Assembly (NCBI RefSeq): GCF_037949795.1 | Contig: NZ_CP149932.1 | Coordinates: 682,001 to 746,000 of the forward strand | Length of the DNA stretch: 64,000 nucleotides | Source: Thioclava sp. GXIMD2076 | GTDB lineage: Bacteria > Pseudomonadota > Alphaproteobacteria > Rhodobacterales > Rhodobacteraceae | Direction: 5' to 3' | Shown: positions 8,358 to 17,088 of the stretch, in pieces | Layout of the letters: each line of letters starts with the position of its first letter | Numbering within the stretch: position 1 is the stretch's first letter | Translations under genes and position numbers: made by a program | Notes under the pieces: generated by a model | What the model saw: the letters and a program-made list of their open reading frames with translations, nothing else | Databases searched by the model: none | What the model was told of the DNA's origin: nothing

Positions 8358-9683
8358 TCAGCGTTTGATATTGGTGGTTTCTTGCAGCATCTCGTCCACG
8401 GTCTGGATGACCTTCGCATTGGACGAATAGGCACGCTGCGTCTGGATCAGGTCCGTCAGTTCTTTGGCCACATCAACGGCGGACCCTTCACGGGCATACC
8501 CCTCGATGCCGCCGGTCGGGCCATCCCCTGCATTCCACAGGAAGAAGCCGCCCGATTCGCCCGAAACCTGGAAGGTCTGGCTATCGAGTGCGGTCAAACC
8601 ATTGGCATTCGGCACATCAACCATCGGGATCTGGTAGATCGTGCGAATGAAGCCGGTGTCATAGGTCGCATTCACATACCCGTTTTCGTCAACCTCGACC
8701 GAGGTCAGGCTGCCTACAGGCGAACCGTCGCGGGTCACCGAAGACGGCGAGAACGTATCGGACAGCTGCGTCAGGCCATTCGTGCCATATTGCGTGCCGA
8801 GGTTGATCTCGATCGGCCCCCCCTCGACTTCGACCGTGATGATACCGGTCGTTGCATCCCAATCCGTGCCCGCGGTCGACGTGCGCGTTACATCAGACAG
8901 CGTCCCGCCATTGATCCGGTCATCCGCAAATTGCAGCGTGTAGGTTCCCACGATATTCGCATCAGGATCCGTGCTGGTATCAATCGCCGAATCGCGGATT
9001 TCCATCGTCCACTCGTTCGACGCGCCTGCAGAGGGCACAGTGGGTGTGAAGGTCACTTCCAGCGTCTCGGAAGTGCCGAGGTTGCCGTAATATTCAACCG
9101 ACAGCGTCTGGGCTTCGCCCGTCGCATCGGCTTCGGTATCAACGGCCGGAAGGTTCACGCCCATATTAATTTCGGTCGTGGGGTCACCCGCAGTCTGGTT
9201 CGGGTTGATGACGATCGGTTCAAGACCCGCGGTCGAATCGCGCGGATAGCTCGGGATAGTCCCGTCTGCAGTTGCGGGCCAGCCAAGCAGAACCAAGCCG
9301 GATTCAGTCCGCAGGATACCGTCCTCATCGGTCGAGAACGAGCCGGTCGTTGTCATCATCAAGGTCTGGTCTTCAGTTCCGTTCTCGACAGCCGTCGCCG
9401 TGGTCACCGGAAGGAAGCCGCGGCCAGTCACGGCCAAATCAAGTGCGTTCGACGTGCTGACAAGGCTCGCACGTTCATCGATCAGGCGGTTGGTCGTGGC
9501 GGTCACACCCCCGGCGCTATAAGAGCCCGCGGTTGAAGAAATGACCATGCTTTCGAACTCGGTATTCACGCGCTTGTACCCGTAGGTCGACGAGTTGGCG
9601 ATATTGTCCGAGATTGCCGAGAGCTTGGTAGAGTTCGCTGCCAGGCCGGCAACGCCTGCATTAAGCGAGGAGGAAATCGACAT
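8358..9683 (-). CDS. flgE: Flagellar hook protein FlgE
   Basis: 441 residues. The N-terminal 'SAISDNIANSSTYGYKR' motif (about residues 22-38) is the rod/hook protein signature, and the C-terminal 'SSNAKVIQTVDEMLQ' helix completes the axial fold. The middle is an acidic, threonine-rich domain of the size expected for a hook subunit. It is the first gene of flgE-flgK-flgL-flgI. A CtrA-like box lies about 60 bases upstream, suggesting its own promoter separate from motB. Confidence 0.93.
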   Translation of the reverse strand: MSISSSLNAGVAGLAANSTKLSAISDNIANSSTYGYKRVNTEFESMVISSTAGSYSAGGVTATTNRLIDERASLVSTSNALDLAVTGRGFLPVTTATAVENGTEDQTLMMTTTGSFSTDEDGILRTESGLVLLGWPATADGTIPSYPRDSTAGLEPIVINPNQTAGDPTTEINMGVNLPAVDTEADATGEAQTLSVEYYGNLGTSETLEVTFTPTVPSAGASNEWTMEIRDSAIDTSTDPDANIVGTYTLQFADDRINGGTLSDVTRTSTAGTDWDATTGIITVEVEGGPIEINLGTQYGTNGLTQLSDTFSPSSVTRDGSPVGSLTSVEVDENGYVNATYDTGFIRTIYQIPMVDVPNANGLTALDSQTFQVSGESGGFFLWNAGDGPTGGIEGYAREGSAVDVAKELTDLIQTQRAYSSNAKVIQTVDEMLQETTNIKR

Positions 9684-9742
9684 TTATGCGCCTTTCTGCT
9701 GCTACGTGTCGTTCGATCTCCAGCAGATTTGCCTTAGCCCTC

Positions 9743-9757
9743 TTAAGATCACCCTAA
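9743..9757 (-). promoter_or_regulatory. CtrA-like box before flgE
   Basis: On the minus strand the sequence reads TTAGGGTGATCTTAA, that is TTAG-N7-TTAA, one base off the CtrA consensus TTAA-N7-TTAA. It lies 60 bases upstream of the flgE start. CtrA controls flagellar genes in Rhodobacteraceae. Confidence 0.45.
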
Positions 9758-9810
9758 CGAATAAAATTCTTACTGAAATTGCCTCCTCACCGGAGCGAGG
9801 AGGCGCCAGA

Positions 9811-10653
9811 TCAGTTACGCAAAAGGATGATTTCCAGCCGGTTATTCCGGATCGACATCGGAATATCACTGGCAGGCTTACGATCTGCGAATCCTGTAAC
9901 CCGTTGGATTCTTTTTGTTTCAAAGCCGTCCTGCTGCAGAAGCTTCCGCACCTGCTGCACCCGCTCTGTCGAAAGATCCCAGACAGGATTTGTTCTGAGC
10001 ATTTCCGGGTAGGAACGGGTAAACCCGTTAATTGCTACCTCGTTGGGCACAAGCGTAAAGACACGAGAAACCATGGCGACCAGCTCTTCGAGAATCGGTT
10101 CAGGTGTTCCTGTTTCGGGCGCGAAAAGCGGCTCGTCGACAAGATCGAAGAATTCGACAATGAGCCCCTCATCGGTGACCTTCGTCACGATATGCTTGGC
10201 CAACTGGTCGGTGACCATGGACTCGCCGCCCACACCCATCAACGCTTCCTCGATCTTGGCCGCGACCTGGTCGAATTCGGCAGAATCGCTTTCATCCTTC
10301 GCCTCCGAACCGTTCTGGCCTTTGGCCTGACGCTGCTCGGTTGGAAGGTTCATCGATGCGCCGGTGCCCATCTGGGCAATCGTCTCCTCGGAGAAAACGG
10401 AATCGCCACCGAAGGAACCATCTCCGCCGCCGGAAATCCGGTTTACGGCAATCGTCGGGTTGAAATAATCCGCGATCCCTTTGCGCTGTTTCTCGGTTGT
10501 CGCGTTCAACAGCCACATCAGAAGGAAGAACGCCATCATCGCGGTCACGAAATCCGCATAAGCGACCTTCCATGCGCCGCCGTGATGCCCGCCACCGCCA
10601 GACACCTTCTTACGTTTAATAATAATCGGGGCCTGATTATCACCAGAGCTCAT
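9811..10653 (-). CDS. motB: Flagellar motor stator protein MotB
   Basis: 280 residues. A basic cytoplasmic N-terminus is followed by one transmembrane helix (about residues 31-49) beginning 'AYADFVTAMM'; Asp34 is the proton-carrying residue equivalent to MotB Asp32 of E. coli. A glycine-rich plug/linker and an OmpA-type peptidoglycan-binding domain (about residues 150-280, 'DLSTERVQQVRKLL') complete the stator subunit. The usual partner motA is not adjacent. It stands 127 bases upstream of flgE in the same direction and has a perfect CtrA-type box 45 bases before its start. Confidence 0.93.
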   Translation of the reverse strand: MSSGDNQAPIIIKRKKVSGGGGHHGGAWKVAYADFVTAMMAFFLLMWLLNATTEKQRKGIADYFNPTIAVNRISGGGDGSFGGDSVFSEETIAQMGTGASMNLPTEQRQAKGQNGSEAKDESDSAEFDQVAAKIEEALMGVGGESMVTDQLAKHIVTKVTDEGLIVEFFDLVDEPLFAPETGTPEPILEELVAMVSRVFTLVPNEVAINGFTRSYPEMLRTNPVWDLSTERVQQVRKLLQQDGFETKRIQRVTGFADRKPASDIPMSIRNNRLEIILLRN

Positions 10654-10697
10654 GCCACCACCTCGTTTTCACCCGAGTTGGTTCTAGCAGAGCACAA

Positions 10698-10712
10698 TTA
10701 AACACTGTTTAA
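10698..10712. promoter_or_regulatory. Perfect TTAA-N7-TTAA (CtrA-type) box
   Basis: TTAAACACTGTTTAA exactly fits the CtrA consensus TTAA-N7-TTAA and is also an inverted repeat (TTAAAC-ACT-GTTTAA). A further GTTTAA follows at 10714-10719, giving three half-sites. It lies 45 bases before motB and 80 bases before pqiA in the divergent interval, so it could serve either; the flagellar gene is the likelier target. Confidence 0.65.
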
Positions 10713-10791
10713 CGTTTAAAATGCGTGGTATTTAAGCCTCACTCGAAGTCGTGCGCTTGTATGCGCGCCCCACTCAGCTAAATTACCCGAT

Positions 10792-11412
10792 ATGAATATG
10801 ACGGAAGATCACAGCAAGCTGATGGCTTGCCCGCATTGTGATACGCTGCACCATCTCTCTGACCTCGAGGAGAATGAACGCGCGACCTGTGCCTGCTGCG
10901 GCACGTTGCTGATCGCTCCGCGCCATCGGTCCTTCCTGCATGTCGTCGCACTGTCCTTTACCGCCATGATCCTGATGGTTGCGGCATTCTGCTTTCCGTT
11001 TCTCGAGATTTCCACGCGCGGGCTCTCGCATGAAAGCTCCGTCCTCGGCGCCGCAGCCGCCTTCTCGGGCGGCTGGTTCGCCCTCCTTTCGGCCGCGACG
11101 GTGGGGGTGATTATCGGGGTTCCCGTCTTCCGCTTCGGCGCGTTGATCTATGTCCTGCTGCCGCTCAGCTTCGGACATAAGCCATGGCCAAAGGCCCGCG
11201 GCATTTTCCGTCTGGCCGAGCGTCTGCAGCCATGGTCCATGGCCGAGATCTTCATCATCGGTACGGCTGTCGCACTTGTCAAAGTCGGTGGCCTGGCCAC
11301 CATCTCCTTCGGGCCCGCCTTCTGGGCCTTCTGCGCGCTGATCATCGTTATGGCGCTAAAAAACAGCTTTATGAGCAAGTGGGTAATATGGGACGCCATC
11401 GGGAAGAACTGA
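10792..11412 (+). CDS. pqiA: Paraquat-inducible protein A, first half (PqiA-like)
   Basis: 206 residues, one PqiA repeat. A zinc-ribbon pair (CPHC and CACC, about residues 13-39) precedes four hydrophobic helices starting 'VVALSFTAMILMVAAFCFPF'. In E. coli PqiA is one protein with two such repeats; here they are two genes, this and the next, overlapping by 25 bases. PqiA is the inner-membrane partner of the MCE protein PqiB in a lipid-trafficking system that spans the envelope. It diverges from motB, and the shared interval holds the TTAA box. Confidence 0.85.
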   Translation: MNMTEDHSKLMACPHCDTLHHLSDLEENERATCACCGTLLIAPRHRSFLHVVALSFTAMILMVAAFCFPFLEISTRGLSHESSVLGAAAAFSGGWFALLSAATVGVIIGVPVFRFGALIYVLLPLSFGHKPWPKARGIFRLAERLQPWSMAEIFIIGTAVALVKVGGLATISFGPAFWAFCALIIVMALKNSFMSKWVIWDAIGKN

Positions 11413-12041
11413 AATATCTGTCTGCGACGGATGCAGGGCTGATCGGGTGCCGTCAATGTGGCCGTGTCTGGCCCGAGGACCATGCCCGTTGCGAGCGCTG
11501 CGGTGCGAGACTGCATCCGGTCAGTCTCAAATCCCTCGACAAAGTCTGGGCCTATTGGTGGGCGGGGCTCATCGCCTATATCCCCGCCAATATCTACCCG
11601 ATCATGCACACGAAATTCCTTGGTTCGGATACGCCCTCCACCATCATCGGGGGGGTGCTGACGCTTGTCGGCCACCATAGTTACGGCATCGCGGCCATCG
11701 TCTTTGTCGCCTCGGTCTGTATCCCGATCGCGAAATTCATTGCCGTCGCCTATCTGGCCCTCTCGGTGAAATCCGGCACGGCACAGCCGAATGCCTCCTC
11801 GGACGGGCACAAGCGGCTCGTTCTCTACGAGATTGTGGAGTTCATTGGCCGCTGGTCGATGATCGACGTCTTCGTTGTGGCGATCCTCTCCGCCCTCGTC
11901 CAGCTGGGCTTCGTGGCCTCCATCCATCCGGGCTCGGCCGCCGCCGCCTTTGCCCTGTCCGTGGCATTCACCATGCTCTCGGCCCAAAGTTTCGATCCAC
12001 GCCTGATCTGGCGTAGCGTAGAAAGACCCAGTTCCGAATGA
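11388..12041 (+). CDS. pqiA: Paraquat-inducible protein A, second half (PqiA-like)
   Basis: 217 residues with its own rubredoxin-like zinc ribbon (CRQC and CERC, about residues 21-39), the conserved 'WWAGLIAYIPANIYPIMHT' helix and three more membrane helices. The ATG at 11388 is chosen because the zinc ribbon starts shortly after it and the frame further upstream overlaps the coding sequence of the previous gene. It overlaps pqiB by 4 bases (ATGA). With the preceding gene it makes up the two-repeat PqiA of other bacteria. Confidence 0.85.
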   Translation: MGRHREELKYLSATDAGLIGCRQCGRVWPEDHARCERCGARLHPVSLKSLDKVWAYWWAGLIAYIPANIYPIMHTKFLGSDTPSTIIGGVLTLVGHHSYGIAAIVFVASVCIPIAKFIAVAYLALSVKSGTAQPNASSDGHKRLVLYEIVEFIGRWSMIDVFVVAILSALVQLGFVASIHPGSAAAAFALSVAFTMLSAQSFDPRLIWRSVERPSSE

Positions 12042-14059
12042 CCGAAGTTCCCAAACCCGCCGACCTGCAGAAAACGCAGGCCAAGAAACCCCTCTGGGCC
12101 CGCCTGTCACTAATCTGGCTGGTGCCGATTTTCGCGCTGCTCGTCACGGGCTATGTCGCATGGCATACCTATTCCGACAGGGGCGCGCTGATCTATGTCG
12201 ATTTCAAGGATGCCACAGGCATCACGGCCGGGGAGACCGTTCTGAAATACCGTGAAGTGACGGTCGGCACCGTTGAGTCCGTGGGTTTCACCAATGATCT
12301 CAGTGGTGTTCGCGTGGGGATCCGCGTCCATAGCGATGTCTCGAAATATATCGACAAGGATGCACGCTTCTGGATCGTCAAACCGGAATTCTCGGCACAG
12401 GGGATCTCGCGGCTCGACACCGTCCTCTCGGGCGGCTTCATTCAAGGATATTGGGATAACAAACCCAACGGTGCCCAGAGCGAATTCGAAGGTCTCGACA
12501 AGGCCCCGGTGACCGAAGACCCCAATTCGGGCACCCAGATCATCCTGCGCGCGCGCGATGCGGGCGGGCTCGCCGAGGGCGCGCCGGTCATCTATCGCGG
12601 CCTCACCGTCGGCAAGATCCAGAACCTGCGTCTGGACGAGGGCGGCAGCGGCGTGCTGATCGATGCCTTCATTAACAAACCCTATAACTCGCGCCTGACC
12701 ACCACGACGCGGTTCTGGGACGCCTCGGGTATTTCGGTCAATCTCGGCACCAGCGGTGTCTCGGTCAACATGCGCTCGCTCGCCTCCATCGTGCAGGGCG
12801 GGGTCGAATTCGATACTCTGGCCACGGGCGGCAGCTTCATCCAGAACGGCTTCCCCTATCGCCTCTTCAGCGACGAGAACGAGGCCCGCAACTCCATCTT
12901 CGGCGGCGAGTTCTTCGAGCCCGCCCGCTATACGCTGCTCTTCGACGAGCCGGTGCAGGGCATCGAGATCGGCACCAAGGTCGAGTTCCGCGGCGTCGAA
13001 GCGGGTGAGGTCACCGACCTGTCGATCAAGGTCGACGAGGATAGTCTTGGCACCAAATATGCGCGCCAGCAGGTGGTTATCTCGCTCTCGCCCGAACGTC
13101 TGGGTCTGGAGCGCAACACCGATAACGACATCGTCACGCAGTTCCTGCAGAACGAGGTCGCCAACGGCCTACGCGCCCGCATCACCGGCAGCGGCCTGCT
13201 GGGCCAGACGCTCGTGGTCGAGCTGACCGATGTGCCGGACCGGCCGCAAGCGGAGATGGACACCTCCGCCTCGCCCTACCCGACCATCCCGACCGCACCA
13301 CAGACGGCCAACTCGCTGGCCACCTCGGCGGAAGGCGTGTTCAAGCGGGTCGAGAGCCTGCCGATCGAGGAACTGATGACCTCGGCCACGCAGATGTTCC
13401 AGTCGATTACCGCCATTGCTGGTCAGGATCGCACCAAACAGATCCCCGACGAGCTTGCCGGCACGCTGGGCGAGATCCGCAGCCTCGTGAACGATCTGAA
13501 CGCCAACGACACCGGCAAGAAGGCCTCGGATGCGATCGACAATGTCTCGAAAGCGGCCGACAGCGTGATGACCCAGATCGACGGGCTCAACGACACGCTG
13601 GCCTCCGCCGACAAGGCAGCACAACGGATCTCCGAGATGCCGCTGGGCGAGATCGGCGACAAGGTCGACGGTATTCTGGGCGATCTGCGCAAGATGCTGA
13701 ACAGCCAGGGCGCCGAGGATCTGCCGCAGAATCTCTCGGATACGCTCAACCAGCTGGCACAGTTGCTGCGCGAGCTACGGGAGGGCGGTGTTGCCGAGAA
13801 ACTCAACGGCACGCTGACCGCGGCACAGGATGCAGCAGGTTCGATCCAGTCGGCGACCGATCGTCTGCCCGCGCTGACGAAACAGTTGCAGGATCTGACG
13901 ACGCAGGCGCAAGGTCTGGTGGGCGCCTATGGAGATCGCTCTACCTTCAACTCGCAGGTCATGGACACGCTGCGCGACCTCCGCCGCACGATCGATGCGG
14001 TCGGCTCGCTGGCGCGCATGATCGAACGTAACCCGCAAGCCTTCATTACGGGGCGCTGA
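12038..14059 (+). CDS. pqiB: MCE-domain lipid transport protein PqiB
   Basis: 673 residues: a single N-terminal transmembrane helix (about residues 22-45, 'LIWLVPIFALLVTGYVAW'), three MlaD/MCE domains (about residues 50-140, 165-230 and 295-395, each with a 'G..V.YRG..VG' type core, as in 'GAPVIYRGLTVGKI'), then a long helical C-terminal tail. PqiB forms stacked hexameric MCE rings and a tube across the periplasm for lipid movement. Overlap with pqiA and close spacing to pqiC show one operon. Confidence 0.9.
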   Translation: MTEVPKPADLQKTQAKKPLWARLSLIWLVPIFALLVTGYVAWHTYSDRGALIYVDFKDATGITAGETVLKYREVTVGTVESVGFTNDLSGVRVGIRVHSDVSKYIDKDARFWIVKPEFSAQGISRLDTVLSGGFIQGYWDNKPNGAQSEFEGLDKAPVTEDPNSGTQIILRARDAGGLAEGAPVIYRGLTVGKIQNLRLDEGGSGVLIDAFINKPYNSRLTTTTRFWDASGISVNLGTSGVSVNMRSLASIVQGGVEFDTLATGGSFIQNGFPYRLFSDENEARNSIFGGEFFEPARYTLLFDEPVQGIEIGTKVEFRGVEAGEVTDLSIKVDEDSLGTKYARQQVVISLSPERLGLERNTDNDIVTQFLQNEVANGLRARITGSGLLGQTLVVELTDVPDRPQAEMDTSASPYPTIPTAPQTANSLATSAEGVFKRVESLPIEELMTSATQMFQSITAIAGQDRTKQIPDELAGTLGEIRSLVNDLNANDTGKKASDAIDNVSKAADSVMTQIDGLNDTLASADKAAQRISEMPLGEIGDKVDGILGDLRKMLNSQGAEDLPQNLSDTLNQLAQLLRELREGGVAEKLNGTLTAAQDAAGSIQSATDRLPALTKQLQDLTTQAQGLVGAYGDRSTFNSQVMDTLRDLRRTIDAVGSLARMIERNPQAFITGR

Positions 14060-14061
14060 GG

Positions 14062-14658
14062 ATGAATGTGATGAAACCAACGACCCTATCGTGCATCGCC
14101 GCCGCGCTTGTGGCACTTGCGGCCTGCTCCAACCCGCTGGATACGGCGCAATATGCCATCGATCCGCCCACGGCCAAGGACACGCTTCCCGACCGTCTGG
14201 GCCGCGCCGAACTGCGCGAGATCTCCCTGCCCGATTACGCCTCGGGTCAGGAGATCGCCTTCCAGACGGCAGATGGCGCGCTGCGCTCGAGCCCCGACAA
14301 TATCTGGGCAGATGCGCCGCGCCGGTCGATGACGCTGGCGCTGGCACGCCAGATCTCCGAGATGTCGGGCGCCACCGTCGTGGCGGAACCCTGGCCACTG
14401 GCCTCGGAGCCGCAACGCCGGATCGAGGTGCGTGTAGAACGGTTCATCGCCGCAGCCGATGGGGCCGTGCACTTGGACGGGGTCTATTATGTCTCGCCCG
14501 CCAGCTATTCCGCCTCGGGCGGGGACACGGTGCACCGTTTCGCCATCGCGGTGCCAATGAATGGCCCCACCGGCAAGGATGCCGATCCCGGTCTGATCGC
14601 CCGCACCCAGAGTGCCGCTCTCAGCCAGCTGGCGGCACAGATCGCCCAACTCAAATAG
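14062..14658 (+). CDS. pqiC: PqiC-like lipoprotein (ABC-type transport auxiliary)
   Basis: 198 residues with a lipoprotein signal and lipobox (LVALAAC, Cys at about residue 22), then the PqiC/DUF330 fold ('RLGRAELREISLPDYASGQE', later 'RRIEVRVERFIAAADGAVHL'). PqiC is the outer-membrane lipoprotein that docks the PqiB tube. It is the last gene of the operon, 2 bases after pqiB, and is closed by a strong terminator. Confidence 0.85.
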   Translation: MNVMKPTTLSCIAAALVALAACSNPLDTAQYAIDPPTAKDTLPDRLGRAELREISLPDYASGQEIAFQTADGALRSSPDNIWADAPRRSMTLALARQISEMSGATVVAEPWPLASEPQRRIEVRVERFIAAADGAVHLDGVYYVSPASYSASGGDTVHRFAIAVPMNGPTGKDADPGLIARTQSAALSQLAAQIAQLK

Positions 14659-14667
14659 CCCAAAAAG

Positions 14668-14697
14668 AAAAGGCCCCGAAATCGGGGCCTTTTTTAC
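14668..14697. terminator. Bidirectional terminator
   Basis: AGGCCCCGA (14671-14679) and TCGGGGCCT (14682-14690) form a 9-bp stem followed by TTTTTT on the plus strand and preceded by an A-rich run that serves the minus strand. It separates the convergent pqiC and flavin reductase genes. Confidence 0.9.
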
Positions 14698-14710
14698 GGA
14701 GAAATCGTCC

Positions 14711-15262
14711 TCACAGGCTTTCGAATTTGCCGAATTTGCCATGGGCAAAGAGCATCGGCTCACCCGTTCCGCTGGCAAAGCGCAGGACGCGTCCGATAAT
14801 GATCGTATGGTCGCCGCCCTCATGCATCGTCTCTGTCATACAGTCGAAACGCGCATGATAGCTGTCCAGAACCGGCACATTCTCGGCATTGAACCCATGC
14901 GGCAGCCCGTCGAACCCCTTCCCGTCGCGCCCGAAGCGCGAGATCAGATCGGCCTGCCCGTCATGCAGCACATGGATCGAGAAGGCCTTGGCGGCGGTGA
15001 AATGCGCATGCCTCACCGAGGCCCGCGCCGGAGACCACAGCACAAGCGGCGGATCGAGCGACACGGAGGCGAAACTATTGGCCACGATCCCTAAAGGCGC
15101 AGCCTCCGGCTCGTCGCGGCGCGCGGTGACCACGGTCACGCCGGTCGCAAAGCGCCCCAGAGCCGTTCGCAGCGACCGGATATCCGCCGGATTTGCCAGC
15201 TGGACGCTCCCGCTCTCTTCAGCTGCCCCAATCGCTGCGTCTATTCTATCGCTTTCCGTCAT
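14711..15262 (-). CDS. Flavin reductase family protein (NAD(P)H:FMN)
   Basis: 183 residues of the flavin_Reduct fold: 'LRTALGRFATGVTVVTAR' at the N-terminus, then 'ANSFASVSLDPPLVLWSPAR' (flavin-binding) and a C-terminal 'DHTIIIGRVL' strand with a histidine typical of two-component monooxygenase reductases. It supplies reduced flavin to a partner oxygenase, which is not nearby. The start at 15262 (MTESDR) is preferred over 15319 because the longer form adds no family-like sequence and GGGAT precedes the shorter one. Confidence 0.85.
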   Translation of the reverse strand: MTESDRIDAAIGAAEESGSVQLANPADIRSLRTALGRFATGVTVVTARRDEPEAAPLGIVANSFASVSLDPPLVLWSPARASVRHAHFTAAKAFSIHVLHDGQADLISRFGRDGKGFDGLPHGFNAENVPVLDSYHARFDCMTETMHEGGDHTIIIGRVLRFASGTGEPMLFAHGKFGKFESL

Positions 15263-15519
15263 TGTGATCCCGTCTGTTTGCCGCTGAGCAACAGATAACC
15301 CGTCCTCCCGGCGGTGCAACCCTTTGTATCACCCTGCCGTGAGACAGACAGGGGCCGCTTCTGTCCGGTGTAACTGCAGACGGCCCGCATTTTGGACCCT
15401 ACGCGAAAAAGGTGCATATTTTTTGTTCATTTGATTATTTTAACCCCGTTTTCTCTGACAATCCCCCCTTAGGCTTTGAGGAAAGTCGCGAAATCGCGGA
15501 GAGTGGAGATACGGAATAT

Positions 15520-15558
15520 ATGCTTCTTTCCTTCAGGTTCCTGCAAAGGCACCCATAG
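15520..15558 (+). other. 12-codon open frame before the cuckoo hairpin
   Basis: A tiny ATG frame (MLLSFRFLQRHP) ends at a TAG that touches the first stem base of the hairpin at 15557. In Rhodobacter, CCUCCUCCC small RNAs of the CcsR type lie behind a small-protein gene. This frame is much shorter than that DUF1127 protein and may be chance; GGAG lies 12 bases upstream. Confidence 0.2.
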
Positions 15559-15610
15559 AGCTGTCTGATCGAAGCCGGTCCTCCTCCCCCGAAACCGGTC
15601 AGACAGCTCT
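15557..15610 (+). ncRNA. Candidate cuckoo-type sRNA hairpin (CCUCCUCCC loop)
   Basis: AGAGCTGTCTGA (15557-15568) pairs perfectly with TCAGACAGCTCT (15599-15610). Inside it CCGGT (15575-15579) pairs with ACCGG (15594-15598), leaving a loop that begins CCTCCTCCC (15580-15588). Stable hairpins exposing this anti-Shine-Dalgarno 9-mer define the cuckoo RNAs of Rhodobacterales and Rhizobiales. A further CCTCCC follows the stem. No T-run terminator is visible. The rest of 15263-15628 shows no gene. Confidence 0.6.
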
Positions 15611-15628
15611 CCTCCCTCCCCGATAGCG

Positions 15629-16003
15629 TCACTCCTGTTTACGCAGCTTCTCGATCTTTGCCTGATCGCGGAGCTGTTCGTCGATCCGGGTCAGCGCCAT
15701 GTGCTGGCCGAAGCGCCGCGCCGAACGCTGGCGCGCCTGTTCGACCTGCGCATCCATGCCGCGCTTTTCCTTCTCCAGCGCGGCCACCTTGCGGCCCGCC
15801 CAGGAGCGATAGGATTCGATCATCTTCAGATCGGTCATATCCTGCACCGGCTGACGCAGAGCAGTGCTGGCCGAAGCGTTGATCTCGCCCTGTTTCATTG
15901 CCAGCAAGTCCTGTGCCTGTTTCAGCCGCGCCAGCTTCCCCAGTTCGACGTCTTTCATCATCGCTGCAATAGCGATCATCCGTGAATATCCCTGCTGGCT
16001 CAT
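15629..16003 (-). CDS. FliJ-like coiled-coil flagellar protein
   Basis: 124 residues, nearly all predicted helical and heptad-rich ('LARLKQAQDLLAMKQGEI', 'RKVAALEKEKRGMDAQVEQA', 'RIDEQLRDQAKIEKLRKQE'). Size, charge and coiled-coil character resemble FliJ, the export-apparatus stalk that links the FliI ATPase to FlhA. The gene overlaps flhB by 4 bases and is the last of the export block. Sequence identity to FliJ is weak, so this is a positional and structural assignment. Confidence 0.5.
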   Translation of the reverse strand: MSQQGYSRMIAIAAMMKDVELGKLARLKQAQDLLAMKQGEINASASTALRQPVQDMTDLKMIESYRSWAGRKVAALEKEKRGMDAQVEQARQRSARRFGQHMALTRIDEQLRDQAKIEKLRKQE

Positions 16004-17088
16004 GCGCCCCTCCTCTGCCGCGCGCGCTGGCGCATCTTGTCCGCAAAGCGGATCGCCGCTGCCACCGGCTTGTAATGCTCGGTCTTGATCTCGTCCCCGA
16101 TATCGAGCGTCGCGTAAAGCGCGCGCGTGGTCGGCGGATCGCGATGGATCGGAATATTGTTCTCGGCGGCGATCTCGCGGATCTTCAGCGCGATATCATC
16201 CACCCCTTTGGCGATGCAGACCGGCGCACGCTTGGCCGCGCGGTCCCATTTGAGCGCGACGGCATAATGGGTCGGGTTGACCAGAACCACATCGGCCTTC
16301 GGCACTTCACCCATCATCTGGTTCATCGCGATCTCGACCCCGCGCTGACGGCGCTGTGCCTTCATATGCGGGTCGCCCTCGGCCGATTTCATCTCGTCCA
16401 TCAGTTCCTTGCGGGTCATCTTCTGGCGTTTCAGGAACTCGTAGCGTTGCCAGAGATAGTCGATCGTGCTGATGACCACCGCCAGAAGCGTCACAAGCGC
16501 CAGAAACTCGAGGATGATATGCATCAGGTCTTTGGTGGCCAGGTCAACGCCAACCCGCTGCGAGATCAGTATCCGGTTGATATGACGCGAGATAAACCAA
16601 CCGAGTAGAACCGAGACAACCACTAGCTTCACGAAGCTTTTCACGAATTCGAACAGCCCCGTCGGCCCGAATTTCTGCTTGGCATTGGCAAGCGGGTTGA
16701 TGCGGCTGCCTTTCGGCATCAGCTTGTCCGGTGCGAAGACGATCGCCTTCTGAACCAGCAAGGCCGCCAGAACGAGCACCATCGGCACGATGAACCACAT
16801 CACCAGCGGCGTCACCACCTCACCCAGAATGGCTCCGGCAACGGTCGAGGCCCCCGAGTCCATCTGCTCCTGCAGCATATCGGCCTTGCCCAGAAAATCC
16901 ATCAGGCGGGAGCCAAGCGTCATCAGCGTATTGCCCCCGAACGCATAGGATGCCAGCAGCACGCCAGCATAAGAGGCCGCAACGGTCATCTCGGCGGATT
17001 TGACAAGGTCGCCCTTCTCGCGGGCCCGATCCAGCTTCTGCTGTGTGGCCTCGTATTCCTTTTCACTTTCGTCTGAATCCCCGCTCAT
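16000..17088 (-). CDS. flhB: Flagellar export gate protein FlhB
   Basis: 362 residues. An N-terminal basic segment and four transmembrane helices (about residues 35-210) are followed by a cytoplasmic domain with the autocleavage motif NPTH at residues 271-274, which switches export from hook to filament substrates. The following 'YAVALKWDRAAKRAPVCIAK' is the conserved FlhB C-domain. It overlaps fliR (ATGA) upstream and the coiled-coil gene downstream. Confidence 0.95.
   Translation of the reverse strand: MSGDSDESEKEYEATQQKLDRAREKGDLVKSAEMTVAASYAGVLLASYAFGGNTLMTLGSRLMDFLGKADMLQEQMDSGASTVAGAILGEVVTPLVMWFIVPMVLVLAALLVQKAIVFAPDKLMPKGSRINPLANAKQKFGPTGLFEFVKSFVKLVVVSVLLGWFISRHINRILISQRVGVDLATKDLMHIILEFLALVTLLAVVISTIDYLWQRYEFLKRQKMTRKELMDEMKSAEGDPHMKAQRRQRGVEIAMNQMMGEVPKADVVLVNPTHYAVALKWDRAAKRAPVCIAKGVDDIALKIREIAAENNIPIHRDPPTTRALYATLDIGDEIKTEHYKPVAAAIRFADKMRQRARQRRGA

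Noticed and set aside
15435..15632. 65-residue minus-strand frame
   Set aside because: Overlaps the cuckoo-type hairpin, lacks a ribosome site and has no protein-like character.
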